Shown here: positions 1 through 8,185 of the stretch, piece by piece
Numbering within the stretch: position 1 is the stretch's first letter
How the letters are laid out: each line of letters opens with the position of its first letter
Origin: Desulfoscipio geothermicus
GTDB lineage: Bacteria; Bacillota; Desulfotomaculia; Desulfotomaculales; Desulfallaceae
Reading direction: 5' to 3'
NCBI GenBank assembly: GCA_016841205.1
Contig: JAENZP010000010.1
Coordinates: 53,900 to 117,899 of the forward strand
DNA: 64,000 nt
Program-made: the position numbers and the translations under genes
Notes under the pieces: model-generated
What the model was told of the DNA's origin: nothing
Database searches by the model: none
Seen by the model: only the letters and a program-made list of their open reading frames with translations

Positions 1-1
1 G

Positions 2-736
2 CAAGTTGAGACGGAAAAAAATGCGGCCAGGGATCAGGATACAGGCCAAGGAAATTTGGCTGCGCCTGGTGTATCCGTGTCTAACAAACAGCTTGCTGTT
101 TCAAGAGAGACTGGAGAAGAACCTGTGACTGCCGCGGGCGACGACAACCCGGGTTCAACTGCTGCCGGAGGGGATCAGGTGTCCCGTGATTTGGTCGCGC
201 TGGAGGGAAAGCCGGTTGGTGATGATTCCCTATTCAGTATGATGGCCGCACCCCGGGATGATTTAGGGGATGTCGCCATAATGGAAAATAATAGTCTTCC
301 TGCGGCTACGGAGTTAACTGCTACACTGACGTTAAATACCCAGCCAAATGCAGTGACCGACTGGAGTGCAACAGCGGGCAGGTACGGTGGCTTTGTCGAA
401 ACTGAGCCGCAGCAAACCGGGGAGTACTGGGTGTTACGTGTTCCCACTGGCAATGTGGACGGGTTTATAAAGGAATTAAACAATTTAGGGCAAGTGGACA
501 TTCAATCAAACACCAGGGATATAGCTGTTGATTTAAAACGGGCTGAAGAGCGGTTAAACATGCTGCAGGAACAGGAAAAAGCGCTGGTAGCGCAGGGGGC
601 CGGGCAAACGGAAAGCGATGCCGTCGGTACAGCCGAGTTGGATGCACTGCGTGAGCAAATAACTTTGCAGCAGCGGGCCCTAGAGGAGTCGCAGAAAGAT
701 GTTAATTTTGCCAAGATTAATCTTTATGTAAAATAA
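2..736 (+). CDS. DUF4349 domain protein (5' end outside window)
   Basis: The reading frame is open from base 2, so the start lies upstream of the window; 244 codons are visible. An acidic, low-complexity stretch is followed by a region (about residues 90-240) that fits DUF4349: strands with an LRVPTGNVDGFI-type segment, then a heptad-rich helix (AEERLNMLQEQEKAL). DUF4349 proteins are usually envelope-anchored, with an N-terminal signal or lipobox and a C-terminal membrane helix. Here the protein ends at NLYVK with no C-terminal membrane segment, so any anchor must be at the unseen N terminus. Function unknown. The family call rests on pattern recognition only. Confidence 0.6.
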   Translation, partial: QVETEKNAARDQDTGQGNLAAPGVSVSNKQLAVSRETGEEPVTAAGDDNPGSTAAGGDQVSRDLVALEGKPVGDDSLFSMMAAPRDDLGDVAIMENNSLPAATELTATLTLNTQPNAVTDWSATAGRYGGFVETEPQQTGEYWVLRVPTGNVDGFIKELNNLGQVDIQSNTRDIAVDLKRAEERLNMLQEQEKALVAQGAGQTESDAVGTAELDALREQITLQQRALEESQKDVNFAKINLYVK

Positions 737-906
737 ATGTCGGGCTGGTGTTAAGTAATAAAATGGTCGCAATTTGTTGGAATTAAAAGTTTTACTATTG
801 CTTGGCTGGTAGATAACAGTTAAAATAGAAATAGTTAATGATTTGGCGGCTAATAATATTAATTTTTTATTGTTATAATATTTGAAGAAGGGAGGTTGAA
901 AAAACA

Positions 907-1131
907 GTGCTCGAACAAGTACAAGCTGTTCTAGATAAAGTTCGCCCCATGCTGCAGCATGACGGTGGTGACGTCGAGCTTGTGGATGTTACACCTGATG
1001 GTGTGGTGAAAGTAAAACTTACAGGTGCCTGCGGCGGGTGAGCGATGTCCACCTATACCCTTAAAATGGGTATTGAGCGGTCGCTCAAGCAAGAAGTGCC
1101 CGAGGTGAAGGAAGTAATAGAGGTTCGGTAA
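907..1131 (+). CDS. NifU-like Fe-S scaffold, candidate selenoprotein (UGA at codon 45)
   Basis: A 74-residue NifU C-terminal-type domain. GTG at 907 follows GGGAGG (890-895). The frame reads [20 protein letters not shown] at the start, then GDVELVDV, reaches TGACGG, meets TGA at 1039-1041, and continues in the same frame as [20 protein letters not shown] and KEVIEVR to TAA (1129-1131). In this family the motif is CxxC, which binds or transfers an Fe-S cluster. The TGA sits exactly on the second cysteine, giving C42-G-G-U45. Family-typical sequence on both sides and no other lesion argue for selenocysteine insertion rather than a broken gene. A hairpin begins at the TGA (separate entry). Likely cytosolic, in Fe-S assembly or repair. 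No sel genes are visible in the window. An ordinary annotation would miss or truncate it. Confidence 0.85.
1039..1086 (+). promoter_or_regulatory. candidate bacterial SECIS element in the NifU-like ORF
   Basis: Immediately at the in-frame TGA, GAGCGA (1040-1045) pairs perfectly with TCGCTC (1081-1086). Inside it ATACCC (1055-1060) pairs with GGGTAT (1068-1073) around the 7-base loop TTAAAAT. The apical loop starts 19 bases after the TGA. Bacterial SECIS elements are hairpins directly downstream of UGA with the apical loop roughly 16-37 bases away, so position and size fit. The loop lacks the G often found in its first two positions. That is the weak point. Confidence 0.6.
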
Positions 1132-1480
1132 ATTACTAACTGCGAGTTTACCTCGTATATTTATCGGTGTAAGTATTTTAATATAACCACTTTTTGCCAT
1201 TGTATACTTGGTGGAAAGTGGTTTTGTGCATTTTGCCGGGCAACGTATATACTATTATTTTGCAGGCAGTATATCCATAATATAAGGGGCGGTTCCAACC
1301 TAATGTGCCATCGTAATTTGTATATGGAGTATTGAGAAGTGCGCAGCATTTATTATTAGCCTGGCGTCTAGCAGTTCCGGCGGATAAAATAAATTTCGTG
1401 GAAGACACCGGCGTTTGATTAGGTTAGCGGCGTTGGTTCAGTAATTAGCAAGGCAAGCTAAATGAAGGGTGGTTGTATTA
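1132..1480. other. intergenic region with one hairpin
   Basis: About 350 bases without a convincing gene. AACCACTTT (1185-1193) pairs with AAAGTGGTT (1215-1223), followed by TTTT; this could end the nifU-like transcript, but the 21-base loop is long for an intrinsic terminator. The rest shows no clear structure. The Shine-Dalgarno of the next gene lies at its end (AGGGTGG, about 1466-1472). Confidence 0.4.
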
Positions 1481-2317
1481 ATGGGTAAATGCAAGCTAGC
1501 AGTTGGCCAGATTAATGTCACCAGTGATAAAACATTTAATATAAGTCACGCCCGGGATATGGTGCGCCAGGCAGCCAGGCAGGGTGCGCAGGTGGTGTTG
1601 CTGCCGGAAATGTTTAACTGCCCTTACGAGACAAATTTATTTCCCGATTATGCGGAGTCTTACCCGAACGGGGAAACGGTACAAATGCTGTCCCGGGTGG
1701 CCGCCGAATTAGGCATTGTGTTGGTGGGCGGCTCTATACCTGAAAGGGAAGGGAACATTGTTTACAATACTTGCTTTATCTTTGGTCCGCAGGGTGACTT
1801 GTTAGGGCGGCACCGCAAGATGCACCTGTTTGATGTGGATTTGCCCAACTTAAATGTGCGGGAGTCCAGCACGCTGGGGCCAGGCGGAGAGTTCACTGTT
1901 ATAAATGCCGGGATATGTAAAATAGGCGTGATGATCTGCTTTGACGTGCGCTTTCCGGAATTGGCCCGCCTGCTGACCCTGGAGGGAGTAGATGTGCTGT
2001 TGATACCAGCGGCCTTTAATATGATTACCGGCCCGGCCCACTGGGATTTGACCATGCGGGCGCGGGCGCTGGATAACCAGGTTTACGTGGCGGCAGCCTC
2101 CCCGGCCCGTGATGACCAGGCGGAATATATAGCCTATGGCCATTCTATGGTAGTGGACCCCTGGGGTGATGTGGTAGTCCAGGCAGGTACCGGCGAGGAA
2201 ATTATTATGGCGGAAATTGACCCGGAAAAGATTCAAGATGTGCGCGAACGCCTGCCATTATTATCCCAGCGGCGCACTGATCTTTATGAATTATGTATAA
2301 AACAGGTTGTTCGGTAA
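1481..2317 (+). CDS. carbon-nitrogen hydrolase (nitrilase superfamily amidase)
   Basis: A 278-residue member of the nitrilase superfamily. The catalytic triad is visible: E43 in LLPEMFNCPYE, K113 in GRHRKMHLF and C153 in IGVMICFDVRFPELAR. Length and motifs resemble the Nit2/omega-amidase branch, which hydrolyses the amide of alpha-ketoglutaramate or ketosuccinamate; the exact substrate cannot be read from sequence. Probably cytosolic. ATG 1481 is preferred over an in-frame GTG at 1469 because AGGGTGG lies at proper spacing before the ATG and overlaps the GTG. It stands alone between the nifU-like gene and ychF. Confidence 0.85.
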   Translation: MGKCKLAVGQINVTSDKTFNISHARDMVRQAARQGAQVVLLPEMFNCPYETNLFPDYAESYPNGETVQMLSRVAAELGIVLVGGSIPEREGNIVYNTCFIFGPQGDLLGRHRKMHLFDVDLPNLNVRESSTLGPGGEFTVINAGICKIGVMICFDVRFPELARLLTLEGVDVLLIPAAFNMITGPAHWDLTMRARALDNQVYVAAASPARDDQAEYIAYGHSMVVDPWGDVVVQAGTGEEIIMAEIDPEKIQDVRERLPLLSQRRTDLYELCIKQVVR

Positions 2318-2478
2318 TTGCCTGGTACATCGGCAAGAAGCCGCCTCTTTTTGTGTCCTATGGCTCAGTGATTTGGTGCTTGGGCCGCCAGGTGTTATGT
2401 GCTTGTATATGTTGGTGTAAAAAGGTAAAATTAGACGATATGTTTTTTAGCTGATGAAGAAAGGAACGGGGACAGCAA

Positions 2479-3570
2479 ATGCTAACTTGTGGTATTGTCG
2501 GCTTGCCGATGGTGGGTAAAACCACTCTTTTTAACCTGGTAACACACTCGGAACTCGAAACATCCAATTATCTGACAGGTAAAACTGAAATTAATGTGGC
2601 GATGGCCGAGGTGCCCGATACGAGGCTTAATTTTCTTATTAACCTGTATAAACCCAAAAAGAACGCTTATGCTCAGATTCAGTTCAGTGATGTACCGGGG
2701 TTGGTGCGCGGGTCCAGCGAAGGTAAAGGGGTGGGTAACCGCTTCTTAGACGGCATCCGCAATGCAGATTTACTGGTGCACGTGGTGCGTGCATTTAGCA
2801 ACAAAGATGTGCCCCATGTGGACGGGGATATTGATCCCATGCGGGATATGGAAACCGTTAACCTGGAATTGCTGCTGGCTGACATGGATCTGGCGGAAAA
2901 AAGAATCCAGCGCATTGAGGAAGGAAAGAAGATTAAAAAAGAACAGCTTGCTGAACTGGATGTACTGCGCAAGTGCCTGGCGGCGTTGGAAAATGAAGTG
3001 ACCATGCACAAGGTGGGGCTTTCCGAGGTCGAGCGCGAACTGCTGGTGAATTACAGCTTCTTAACGGATAAGCCCATGCTGCTGGTGGTTAATATCGATG
3101 AAGAGCAGCTCCGTGGCGGCAGTTACCCGGGGCAGGAAAAGGTTCGCACCTTCGCTGCTGAAAAGGATATAATCTTACTGGAAGTTAGCAGCTTGATTGA
3201 AATGGAAATCAGCGAACTGCCCGAGGATGACCGGCGCGAATTTATGGAAGACCTGGGCTTGCAGCAATCGGGCATTGACCGGCTGGCCCGGGCCGCTTAC
3301 GATACCCTGGGGCTGATCTCTTTCTTTACTGTGGGCGAAGACGAGGTAAAGGCCTGGACCATCCCGGCCGGGCTGAATGCCAGAGGAGCTGCCGGTAAAA
3401 TCCATTCGGATTTGGAACGCGGGTTCATCCGGGCCGAGGTGGTGGCCTACCACGATATGCATGAATTGGGTAGCATGAACAAAGTTAAGGAAAAAGGCCT
3501 AACCCGGCTGGAGGGTAAGGATTACATAGTAAAAGACGGGGACATATTGAATATTAGGTTTAATGTGTAA
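2479..3570 (+). CDS. ychF: YchF/Obg-like nucleotide-binding GTPase (ATPase)
   Basis: A 363-residue YchF-type P-loop protein. G1 is GLPMVGKTT near the N terminus, G3 is in SDVPGLVRGSSEGKG, and the G4 equivalent is VVNIDE, not canonical NKxD, typical of YchF/OLA1, which prefers ATP. A coiled-coil insertion (about residues 120-180, VNLELLLADMDLAEKRIQRI) and a C-terminal TGS domain (about 280-363, with RAEVVAY and KDGDILNIRF) complete the fold. Family members bind ribosomes and affect stress responses. Length is normal. ATG 2479 is the first start; the upstream Shine-Dalgarno is weak (GGGACAG). A strong terminator follows. Confidence 0.92.
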   Translation: MLTCGIVGLPMVGKTTLFNLVTHSELETSNYLTGKTEINVAMAEVPDTRLNFLINLYKPKKNAYAQIQFSDVPGLVRGSSEGKGVGNRFLDGIRNADLLVHVVRAFSNKDVPHVDGDIDPMRDMETVNLELLLADMDLAEKRIQRIEEGKKIKKEQLAELDVLRKCLAALENEVTMHKVGLSEVERELLVNYSFLTDKPMLLVVNIDEEQLRGGSYPGQEKVRTFAAEKDIILLEVSSLIEMEISELPEDDRREFMEDLGLQQSGIDRLARAAYDTLGLISFFTVGEDEVKAWTIPAGLNARGAAGKIHSDLERGFIRAEVVAYHDMHELGSMNKVKEKGLTRLEGKDYIVKDGDILNIRFNV

Positions 3571-3594
3571 TGATATTTGTTCTGCCATCAACCG

Positions 3595-3620
3595 CCCGGC
3601 GTTTTACGCCGGGTTTTTTT
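3595..3620 (+). terminator. intrinsic terminator after ychF
   Basis: CCCGGCGT (3595-3602) and ACGCCGGG (3606-3613) form a perfect 8-bp stem with a TTT loop, followed by seven T. It separates ychF from the pilus operon. Confidence 0.9.
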
Positions 3621-3753
3621 GCGGTTTTAAGCAACAATATAGGAATTATGTCCCAGTAAGATAAGACTTTACAGTATTAAGGTTAAGACTGTAGAAGCAT
3701 GTAATTGTCTAACAGAAAAGATAAAATAATAAAAAAACTCGGAGGTGGAATAC

Positions 3754-3930
3754 ATGTCGTTGCTAGCTAAACTGTGGAAGGAAGAAAGCGGGCAGGGAAT
3801 GGCGGAGTATGGATTAATTCTGGCCCTTGTGGCGGTGTTATGTATTGGAGGCTTTTTTGCACTGGGAGGTGCTATTAACGGTAAGATTCAAGGTGTTGGG
3901 ACTTCTATTACAAACGGCGACGGCAATTAG
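3754..3930 (+). CDS. flp: Flp/Fap family type IVb pilin
   Basis: A 58-residue prepilin. A short basic leader ending EESG is followed by QGMAEYGLILALVAVLCIGG. Flp pilins are cut after the glycine and carry a conserved E-Y pair in the first mature residues; both are present (A-E-Y-G). The hydrophobic helix drives membrane storage and pilus assembly. ATG 3754 follows GGAGGTG (3741-3747) at good spacing; an in-frame GTG at 3745 lies inside that Shine-Dalgarno and is rejected. First gene of the Tad locus, separated from the remainder by a hairpin, which fits a pilin made in excess over the machinery. Confidence 0.92.
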   Translation: MSLLAKLWKEESGQGMAEYGLILALVAVLCIGGFFALGGAINGKIQGVGTSITNGDGN

Positions 3931-4118
3931 AAGATTAATACGAACGGTTTAATTATATTGTTATGATCGCGACAGATTAATTAACAAACGAAAAAGGTAA
4001 GATGCTGTATGCCATTACGTTGTAATACAGTATTTATGGGGCTTGAATTAAAGGTATCATCTTAGGTTAATAAAGCTAATATCGATAATAATTTCCAACA
4101 CCCCTTAACTTCCCATAT

Positions 4119-4157
4119 GACCCTACTTAGGCCCGACTTAAGTAGGGTCCAGTTTTA
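4119..4157 (+). terminator. terminator/attenuator between pilin and Tad machinery genes
   Basis: GACCCTACTTA (4119-4129) pairs over 11 bp with TAAGTAGGGTC (4139-4149), followed by CAGTTTTAG. A weaker hairpin lies upstream (ATGCTGTAT 4002-4010 with ATACAGTAT 4025-4033, one G-T pair). Partial termination here would raise pilin relative to the downstream genes. The T-run is short, so read-through is plausible. Confidence 0.65.
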
Positions 4158-4174
4158 GAAAGGTTGGTTAATAA

Positions 4175-4714
4175 ATGATTAACTTAACCATTGCCAACAT
4201 AACATACGTAGATATGACATTAATTATTCTCTTACTGGTGTGCTGTTACACCGATTTGCGCTCGAAAAAAATTTACAACGCTGTTCTTTTGCCGGCCGTG
4301 CTGGTGGCGTTTATCGCTAGCTTAACCAATGGCGGTTGGTCCGCCTGCCTGGTCAGCGTTAAAGGCTTGCTGGCGGGTATGGCTCTTTTACTGATACCAT
4401 TTGCCGCGGGCGGCATCGGTGCCGGTGACGTCAAACTGCTGGGCACTATAGGCGCATTTAAGGGGCCTGAGTTTGTGCTCATGGCTTTTCTGACCGGAGC
4501 CGTAGTGGGTGGTATTTTTTCAGTTTACCTGTTAATTAGACAAGGCAGGCTACTGCTTACCTTAAAAAAATTTTACTACTTCTTTATTAGCAAAGTATTA
4601 CATATTCCCGTGTCGGTAAGTTTTGGCCACCTGGATGTGGCGACGCGGGGTGAAAGTTTTCCCTATGCGTTGGCCATCAGCCTGGGTGCGGCGTGGGCTT
4701 ACTTCCTGCTCTAA
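4175..4714 (+). CDS. cpaA: type IV prepilin peptidase, CpaA/TadV type
   Basis: A 179-residue, highly hydrophobic aspartic protease of family A24. The two catalytic aspartates are D27 (CCYTDLRSKKI) and D85 in the GxGD motif (GIGAGDVKLLG). It lacks the cytoplasmic N-methylase domain of PilD, as is usual for Tad systems. It would remove the Flp leader and possibly process the TadE/TadG pseudopilins. About five membrane segments. ATG 4175 is preceded by GAAAGGTTGG. It lies between the pilin and tadE, a common Tad arrangement. Confidence 0.9.
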   Translation: MINLTIANITYVDMTLIILLLVCCYTDLRSKKIYNAVLLPAVLVAFIASLTNGGWSACLVSVKGLLAGMALLLIPFAAGGIGAGDVKLLGTIGAFKGPEFVLMAFLTGAVVGGIFSVYLLIRQGRLLLTLKKFYYFFISKVLHIPVSVSFGHLDVATRGESFPYALAISLGAAWAYFLL

Positions 4715-4781
4715 TTGGTGGGTACTAGGAATGACGAGATACTTTAAAAATGGGGATGGCGTTAATGGCCGGGGGGATTGT

Positions 4782-5186
4782 ATGCGAGTTTGGAATAAAT
4801 TGCGCCGGGAGAAAAAAGGACAAGCCCTGGTGGAGTTTGCCCTGGTGCTTCCTTTACTGCTATTACTATTAATGACTATCTTTGAGTTTGGTAATATATT
4901 TTACTCTTATCTGCTTATTACTGCTGCTTCCCGTGAGGGAGCCAGAATGGGCGTGGTCGGCAATAACGATACGGAGATAATCCAAAGAGTGCAGGAGATC
5001 TGCTCAACGTTGGATACTGAGCAGCTAACTGTAGAGATAGTCCCCGAGAATACGGCCAACCGTTACAGGGGGGTTCCGCTGCAAGTCGAAGTGGACTATG
5101 ACGTTTATTTGATCACGCCTATGCTGAGTACATTTTTGCCGGATCCTTTTTTGCTTAAGGCAAGGTCGGTGATGAGAATTGAATGA
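4782..5186 (+). CDS. tadE: TadE-like minor pilin
   Basis: A 134-residue TadE family protein. After a basic start, KKGQALVEFALVLPLLLLLL contains the pseudopilin processing motif (G, then E six residues on) and the single membrane helix. The C-terminal part carries ASREGARMGVV, a TadE hallmark. In Tad systems TadE is a pseudopilin processed by the prepilin peptidase. Start 4782 is chosen because GGGGGG lies a few bases upstream and the protein then begins as family members do. ATG 4731 and a still longer frame from 4623 that overlaps cpaA are less likely. The end sits just before the next start, suggesting translational coupling. Confidence 0.85.
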   Translation: MRVWNKLRREKKGQALVEFALVLPLLLLLLMTIFEFGNIFYSYLLITAASREGARMGVVGNNDTEIIQRVQEICSTLDTEQLTVEIVPENTANRYRGVPLQVEVDYDVYLITPMLSTFLPDPFLLKARSVMRIE

Positions 5187-5187
5187 A

Positions 5188-6138
5188 ATGTGCAAGAAAT
5201 TACTAACTAATCGCCGGGGTTCTGCAATCATAATTGTTAGTGCAGCTATGGTGGCGTTAATTGGTTTTTGTTCCCTGGTGGTGGACTTAGGTAATCTTTT
5301 TCTGACTAAGCAAAGGTTAAATAACGCCCTTGATGCTGCTGTGCTAGCGGGTAGTCAGGAATTACCCGCTATGGTGGATAACGTTCAAGGCCAAGTGGAG
5401 GAATATTTCAATCAGAATGCTGCGGAAAACTTCACTCTTACCAGCGTTAGTGTATCGGATGACTACAGGACGGTGACAGCTACCGGTCAGGTCACAGTGC
5501 AATATTTCCTGGCCAGGGTGCTGGGTATTACCTCTACCACGATAAACTGCACTGCCGCTGCGAGAATTGAATCACTGACGGCGGTCAAAGGGGTTATACC
5601 TATAGGTATACAGAAGCAAACACTGCTGTTTAATCAAAAATATACGCTTAAAATATCATCTGATTCTGATTTTGACGAGTTCATGGGGCCTGGGACATTT
5701 GGCGTTCTGCAATTGGGCGATTCAGGCGCGTCAACTTATGAGGAGAACTTTAAGTACGGATATAATCAAAAAATTATGGTTGGTGATGTAATAGCTACGG
5801 AAACCGGTAATAAGAGTGGTGCTACGAGGGATGGTATAGAATATCGGGTATCTCAATGCACACATGCTTGTACCCCGACCAGTTTTAATCCGGCATGTCC
5901 CCGGGTGGTTATCATTCCTATTTACGAACCTGCCGAACCCGAGAACCCAATACCCGGTGATAAAATTACCAAAGTTAGAATTGTAGGATTTGCCGCATTT
6001 TTAATAGACGTTCCTGGAGATAAAACAGTGGGTAATATGAGTTATGTGGACGGGTATTTCGTGCAAATGGTAATTGAAGGGGAAAGTGATCCCGGGGCGG
6101 ATAATCAGGGAGTTTATGCAACCAGATTAATTATGTAA
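5188..6138 (+). CDS. tadG: TadG-like pilus assembly protein
   Basis: A 316-residue protein. It starts with RRGSAIIIVSAAMVALIGFC, the N-terminal helix of TadG/TadE-like proteins, followed by LVVDLGNLFLTKQRLNNALD and AAVLAG, the conserved helix of that family. The remaining ~200 residues are an exported, beta-rich domain with a C-x-C-like cluster around SQCTHACTPTSFNPACP. Likely membrane-anchored with the bulk outside, helping pilus assembly. ATG 5188 begins 2 bases after the tadE stop; TTG 5179 overlapping tadE is an alternative. Much shorter than von Willebrand-type TadG of Proteobacteria, normal for Firmicutes. Confidence 0.8.
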   Translation: MCKKLLTNRRGSAIIIVSAAMVALIGFCSLVVDLGNLFLTKQRLNNALDAAVLAGSQELPAMVDNVQGQVEEYFNQNAAENFTLTSVSVSDDYRTVTATGQVTVQYFLARVLGITSTTINCTAAARIESLTAVKGVIPIGIQKQTLLFNQKYTLKISSDSDFDEFMGPGTFGVLQLGDSGASTYEENFKYGYNQKIMVGDVIATETGNKSGATRDGIEYRVSQCTHACTPTSFNPACPRVVIIPIYEPAEPENPIPGDKITKVRIVGFAAFLIDVPGDKTVGNMSYVDGYFVQMVIEGESDPGADNQGVYATRLIM

Positions 6139-6160
6139 CTTATGTAGGGAGACAAATCCA

Positions 6161-6877
6161 ATGAAAAATCACAAAATAAACCTCATATTGCTCCTGGCTG
6201 TTATTTTCGGTATTGCGGCGGCCCTAGGGGTATTTCAGTACCTCAGCGCTGTCAAGGCTGCCTATGTTAAACAAGGTAACTTTGTGCAGGTAGCCGTGGC
6301 CACACAGTACGTAGCGCCTAAAACTCAGTTGACAATGCAAATGTTTACCATGCGTGATATACCGTCCAAATATGTTAACAGCGACGCAGTAGTGGACCCG
6401 GCGGAGATAAATGGTAAGTTGACTAAAGCTCCAATTTATCGGGATGAGCAAATATTGCGCAGTAAAGTGGTCGGGAAGGATGACCGTTCAGGAACACTGG
6501 CTTTTATTGTTCCCGCTGGTAAAAGGGCGGTGACCGTGGCGGTGAATGAGGTTTCGGGCATTGCCGGCATGGTGATGCCGGGGGATATAGTTGACGTGCT
6601 GGTTACCTTTGACGATAATAATGAGAACCCGATGACCTCGCTTATTTTGCAAAACATCTCCGTACTGGCTACAGATCAAGAAACTGATACCGGGATGGTG
6701 CAAAGCGACCAGCAAAAAGAAGCAGCCAAGACAGTGACTTTAGCGGTTACCCCGCAACAGGGCCAACAGCTAACCTTAGCCTCTGAGCAGGGCAGTATTC
6801 GCCTGATGATGCGCTCGCCTGCCGACCAGAAGGTAGTGAAAATTCCCTCCGCCAAGTTGCCGGAACTGGTTAGGTAA
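6161..6877 (+). CDS. cpaB: Flp pilus assembly protein CpaB/RcpC
   Basis: A 238-residue CpaB family protein. One N-terminal membrane helix (LILLLAVIFGIAAALGVFQY), then a SAF domain (about residues 45-110, VAVATQYVAPKTQLTMQMF), then the RcpC-type beta domain (GIAGMVMPGDIVDVLVTF, later KTVTLAVTPQQGQQL). In Gram-negatives it works with the secretin; in Firmicutes, which have no outer membrane, it is probably a periplasm-facing wall-zone factor, possibly binding peptidoglycan. Start ATG 6161 behind AGGGAGA. It follows tadG by 22 bases and precedes cpaE by 25, in one operon. Confidence 0.88.
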   Translation: MKNHKINLILLLAVIFGIAAALGVFQYLSAVKAAYVKQGNFVQVAVATQYVAPKTQLTMQMFTMRDIPSKYVNSDAVVDPAEINGKLTKAPIYRDEQILRSKVVGKDDRSGTLAFIVPAGKRAVTVAVNEVSGIAGMVMPGDIVDVLVTFDDNNENPMTSLILQNISVLATDQETDTGMVQSDQQKEAAKTVTLAVTPQQGQQLTLASEQGSIRLMMRSPADQKVVKIPSAKLPELVR

Positions 6878-6902
6878 GCAGATATTGAAGGGAGGCACCG
6901 GC

Positions 6903-8132
6903 GTGCAGCCAATTAGCATATTAATTGTGGATGATGTGGAAAACACCCGGGAGGATATCAAACGGTTTTTATACTTCGAGGAGGATATGGAAGTGGTGGG
7001 TGAGGCGGCCACTGGGGAGGAGGCCGTGGAACTGGCTAAAAGCATTAAGCCTGACGTTATTTTAATGGATATAAACCTTCCCGGTCTGGACGGTATCGGT
7101 GCTTCGGAAATAATATCGGTGCAGGTGCCCGAGGTCGCTATCATTATCATTTCTATTCAGGGCGAAAAGGAGTATATAAAAAAGGCGATGGCGGCCGGGG
7201 CCAGGGATTACTTGGTTAAGCCTTTTACCAGCACCGACCTGGCGGAAACGGTGCGCCGGGCTAATGATTTCTCTCGCAAGCGCCACCTGCGCCTGGTGGG
7301 TGAGGATGAAAAAACGGCCGTTCACTCCGGTAAAACACCGGGTAAAATAATTACTTTGTTTAGCACTAAAGGTGGGCTGGGCAAAACAACACTGGCTTGC
7401 AACCTGGCTATTGGCATGGCCACCCAATCGGGTCAAAGCGTGGTGCTGGTTGATTTGGACCTGCAGGGTGGAGATGTGGCGGTGATTTTGAATTTAACGG
7501 TTAACCAGACCATTGCTGACCTGGTGCAGGAGGATTGGGAGGGTGACATAACGGTTATCGATACCTTCCTGGCTGCGCATTTTTCGGGTATAAACGTGCT
7601 TTGTGCGCCCAACAGCCCGGAGCAGGCGGAGTTGGTCACTCCCGGGCACGTTACTAAGTTGATTAATTATCTCAAAACAAAGTTTGATTTTGTTATTTTG
7701 GATACCGCTCCTGCTTATAGTGAAATTAACCTAAATGTGCTGGAAATGTCGGACAGTCTGGTGGTGCTGGTGGCTCAGGATTTACCAACTTTGCGGCATG
7801 TGCGCTCGACAATGGAGGTACTCGCCGCGCTGAACTTTACGGATAAGATCAACCTGGTGCTTAACCAACTGCGGCCTGATGGCATCAGTGTCAAAGAGCT
7901 GGAAAAAAACTTGGGCCGGAGCATGACTACGTTAATTCCTACTGATGACAAAACGGTGTTGCAGTCGGTGAACAAAGGGCAGCCTTTTGTGCTAACCCAA
8001 AAAAATAGCCGGGTGGCCGGCTGTCTGATGGAATTGGCCGGAAAACTGGCTACGGCGGAAAAAACAAAGCTAGAGGTGGGGAAAACCGCCAAGATTAACC
8101 CGATCAAAAAGATGTTTAGTTTTAACAGGTAA
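6903..8132 (+). CDS. cpaE: CpaE/TadZ: response-regulator receiver fused to MinD-like ATPase
   Basis: 409 residues. Residues 1-120 are a receiver domain with the full phosphorylation set: D10, D11, D56 (ILMDINLP), S84 (IIISIQ) and K106 (YLVKPF). Residues ~145-400 are a ParA/MinD-type ATPase with deviant Walker A (STKGGLGKTT) and VVLVDLDLQGGD. CpaE/TadZ localises the pilus machine at the membrane. Many TadZ receivers have lost phosphorylation residues; this one has not, so it may be regulated by a kinase. GTG 6903 behind GGGAGG (6890-6895) is preferred to the upstream TTG at 6885, which lacks a site. Third to fifth genes of the operon encode its partners. Confidence 0.9.
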   Translation: MQPISILIVDDVENTREDIKRFLYFEEDMEVVGEAATGEEAVELAKSIKPDVILMDINLPGLDGIGASEIISVQVPEVAIIIISIQGEKEYIKKAMAAGARDYLVKPFTSTDLAETVRRANDFSRKRHLRLVGEDEKTAVHSGKTPGKIITLFSTKGGLGKTTLACNLAIGMATQSGQSVVLVDLDLQGGDVAVILNLTVNQTIADLVQEDWEGDITVIDTFLAAHFSGINVLCAPNSPEQAELVTPGHVTKLINYLKTKFDFVILDTAPAYSEINLNVLEMSDSLVVLVAQDLPTLRHVRSTMEVLAALNFTDKINLVLNQLRPDGISVKELEKNLGRSMTTLIPTDDKTVLQSVNKGQPFVLTQKNSRVAGCLMELAGKLATAEKTKLEVGKTAKINPIKKMFSFNR

Positions 8133-8185
8133 ACTTTAAGTAAGAAATCCTTATAAAATAAAAATTTAATCGAGGCGATAGACTG

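Noticed and set aside
1039..1041. In-frame TGA as a plain nonsense mutation in nifU
   Set aside because: It falls exactly on a functional cysteine, the frame is otherwise intact on both sides, and a hairpin starts at it; Sec is the better reading, though re-sequencing could overturn it.
4623..4781. Long N-terminal extension of the TadE-like gene
   Set aside because: It overlaps cpaA, lacks a ribosome site, and family proteins begin near 4782.
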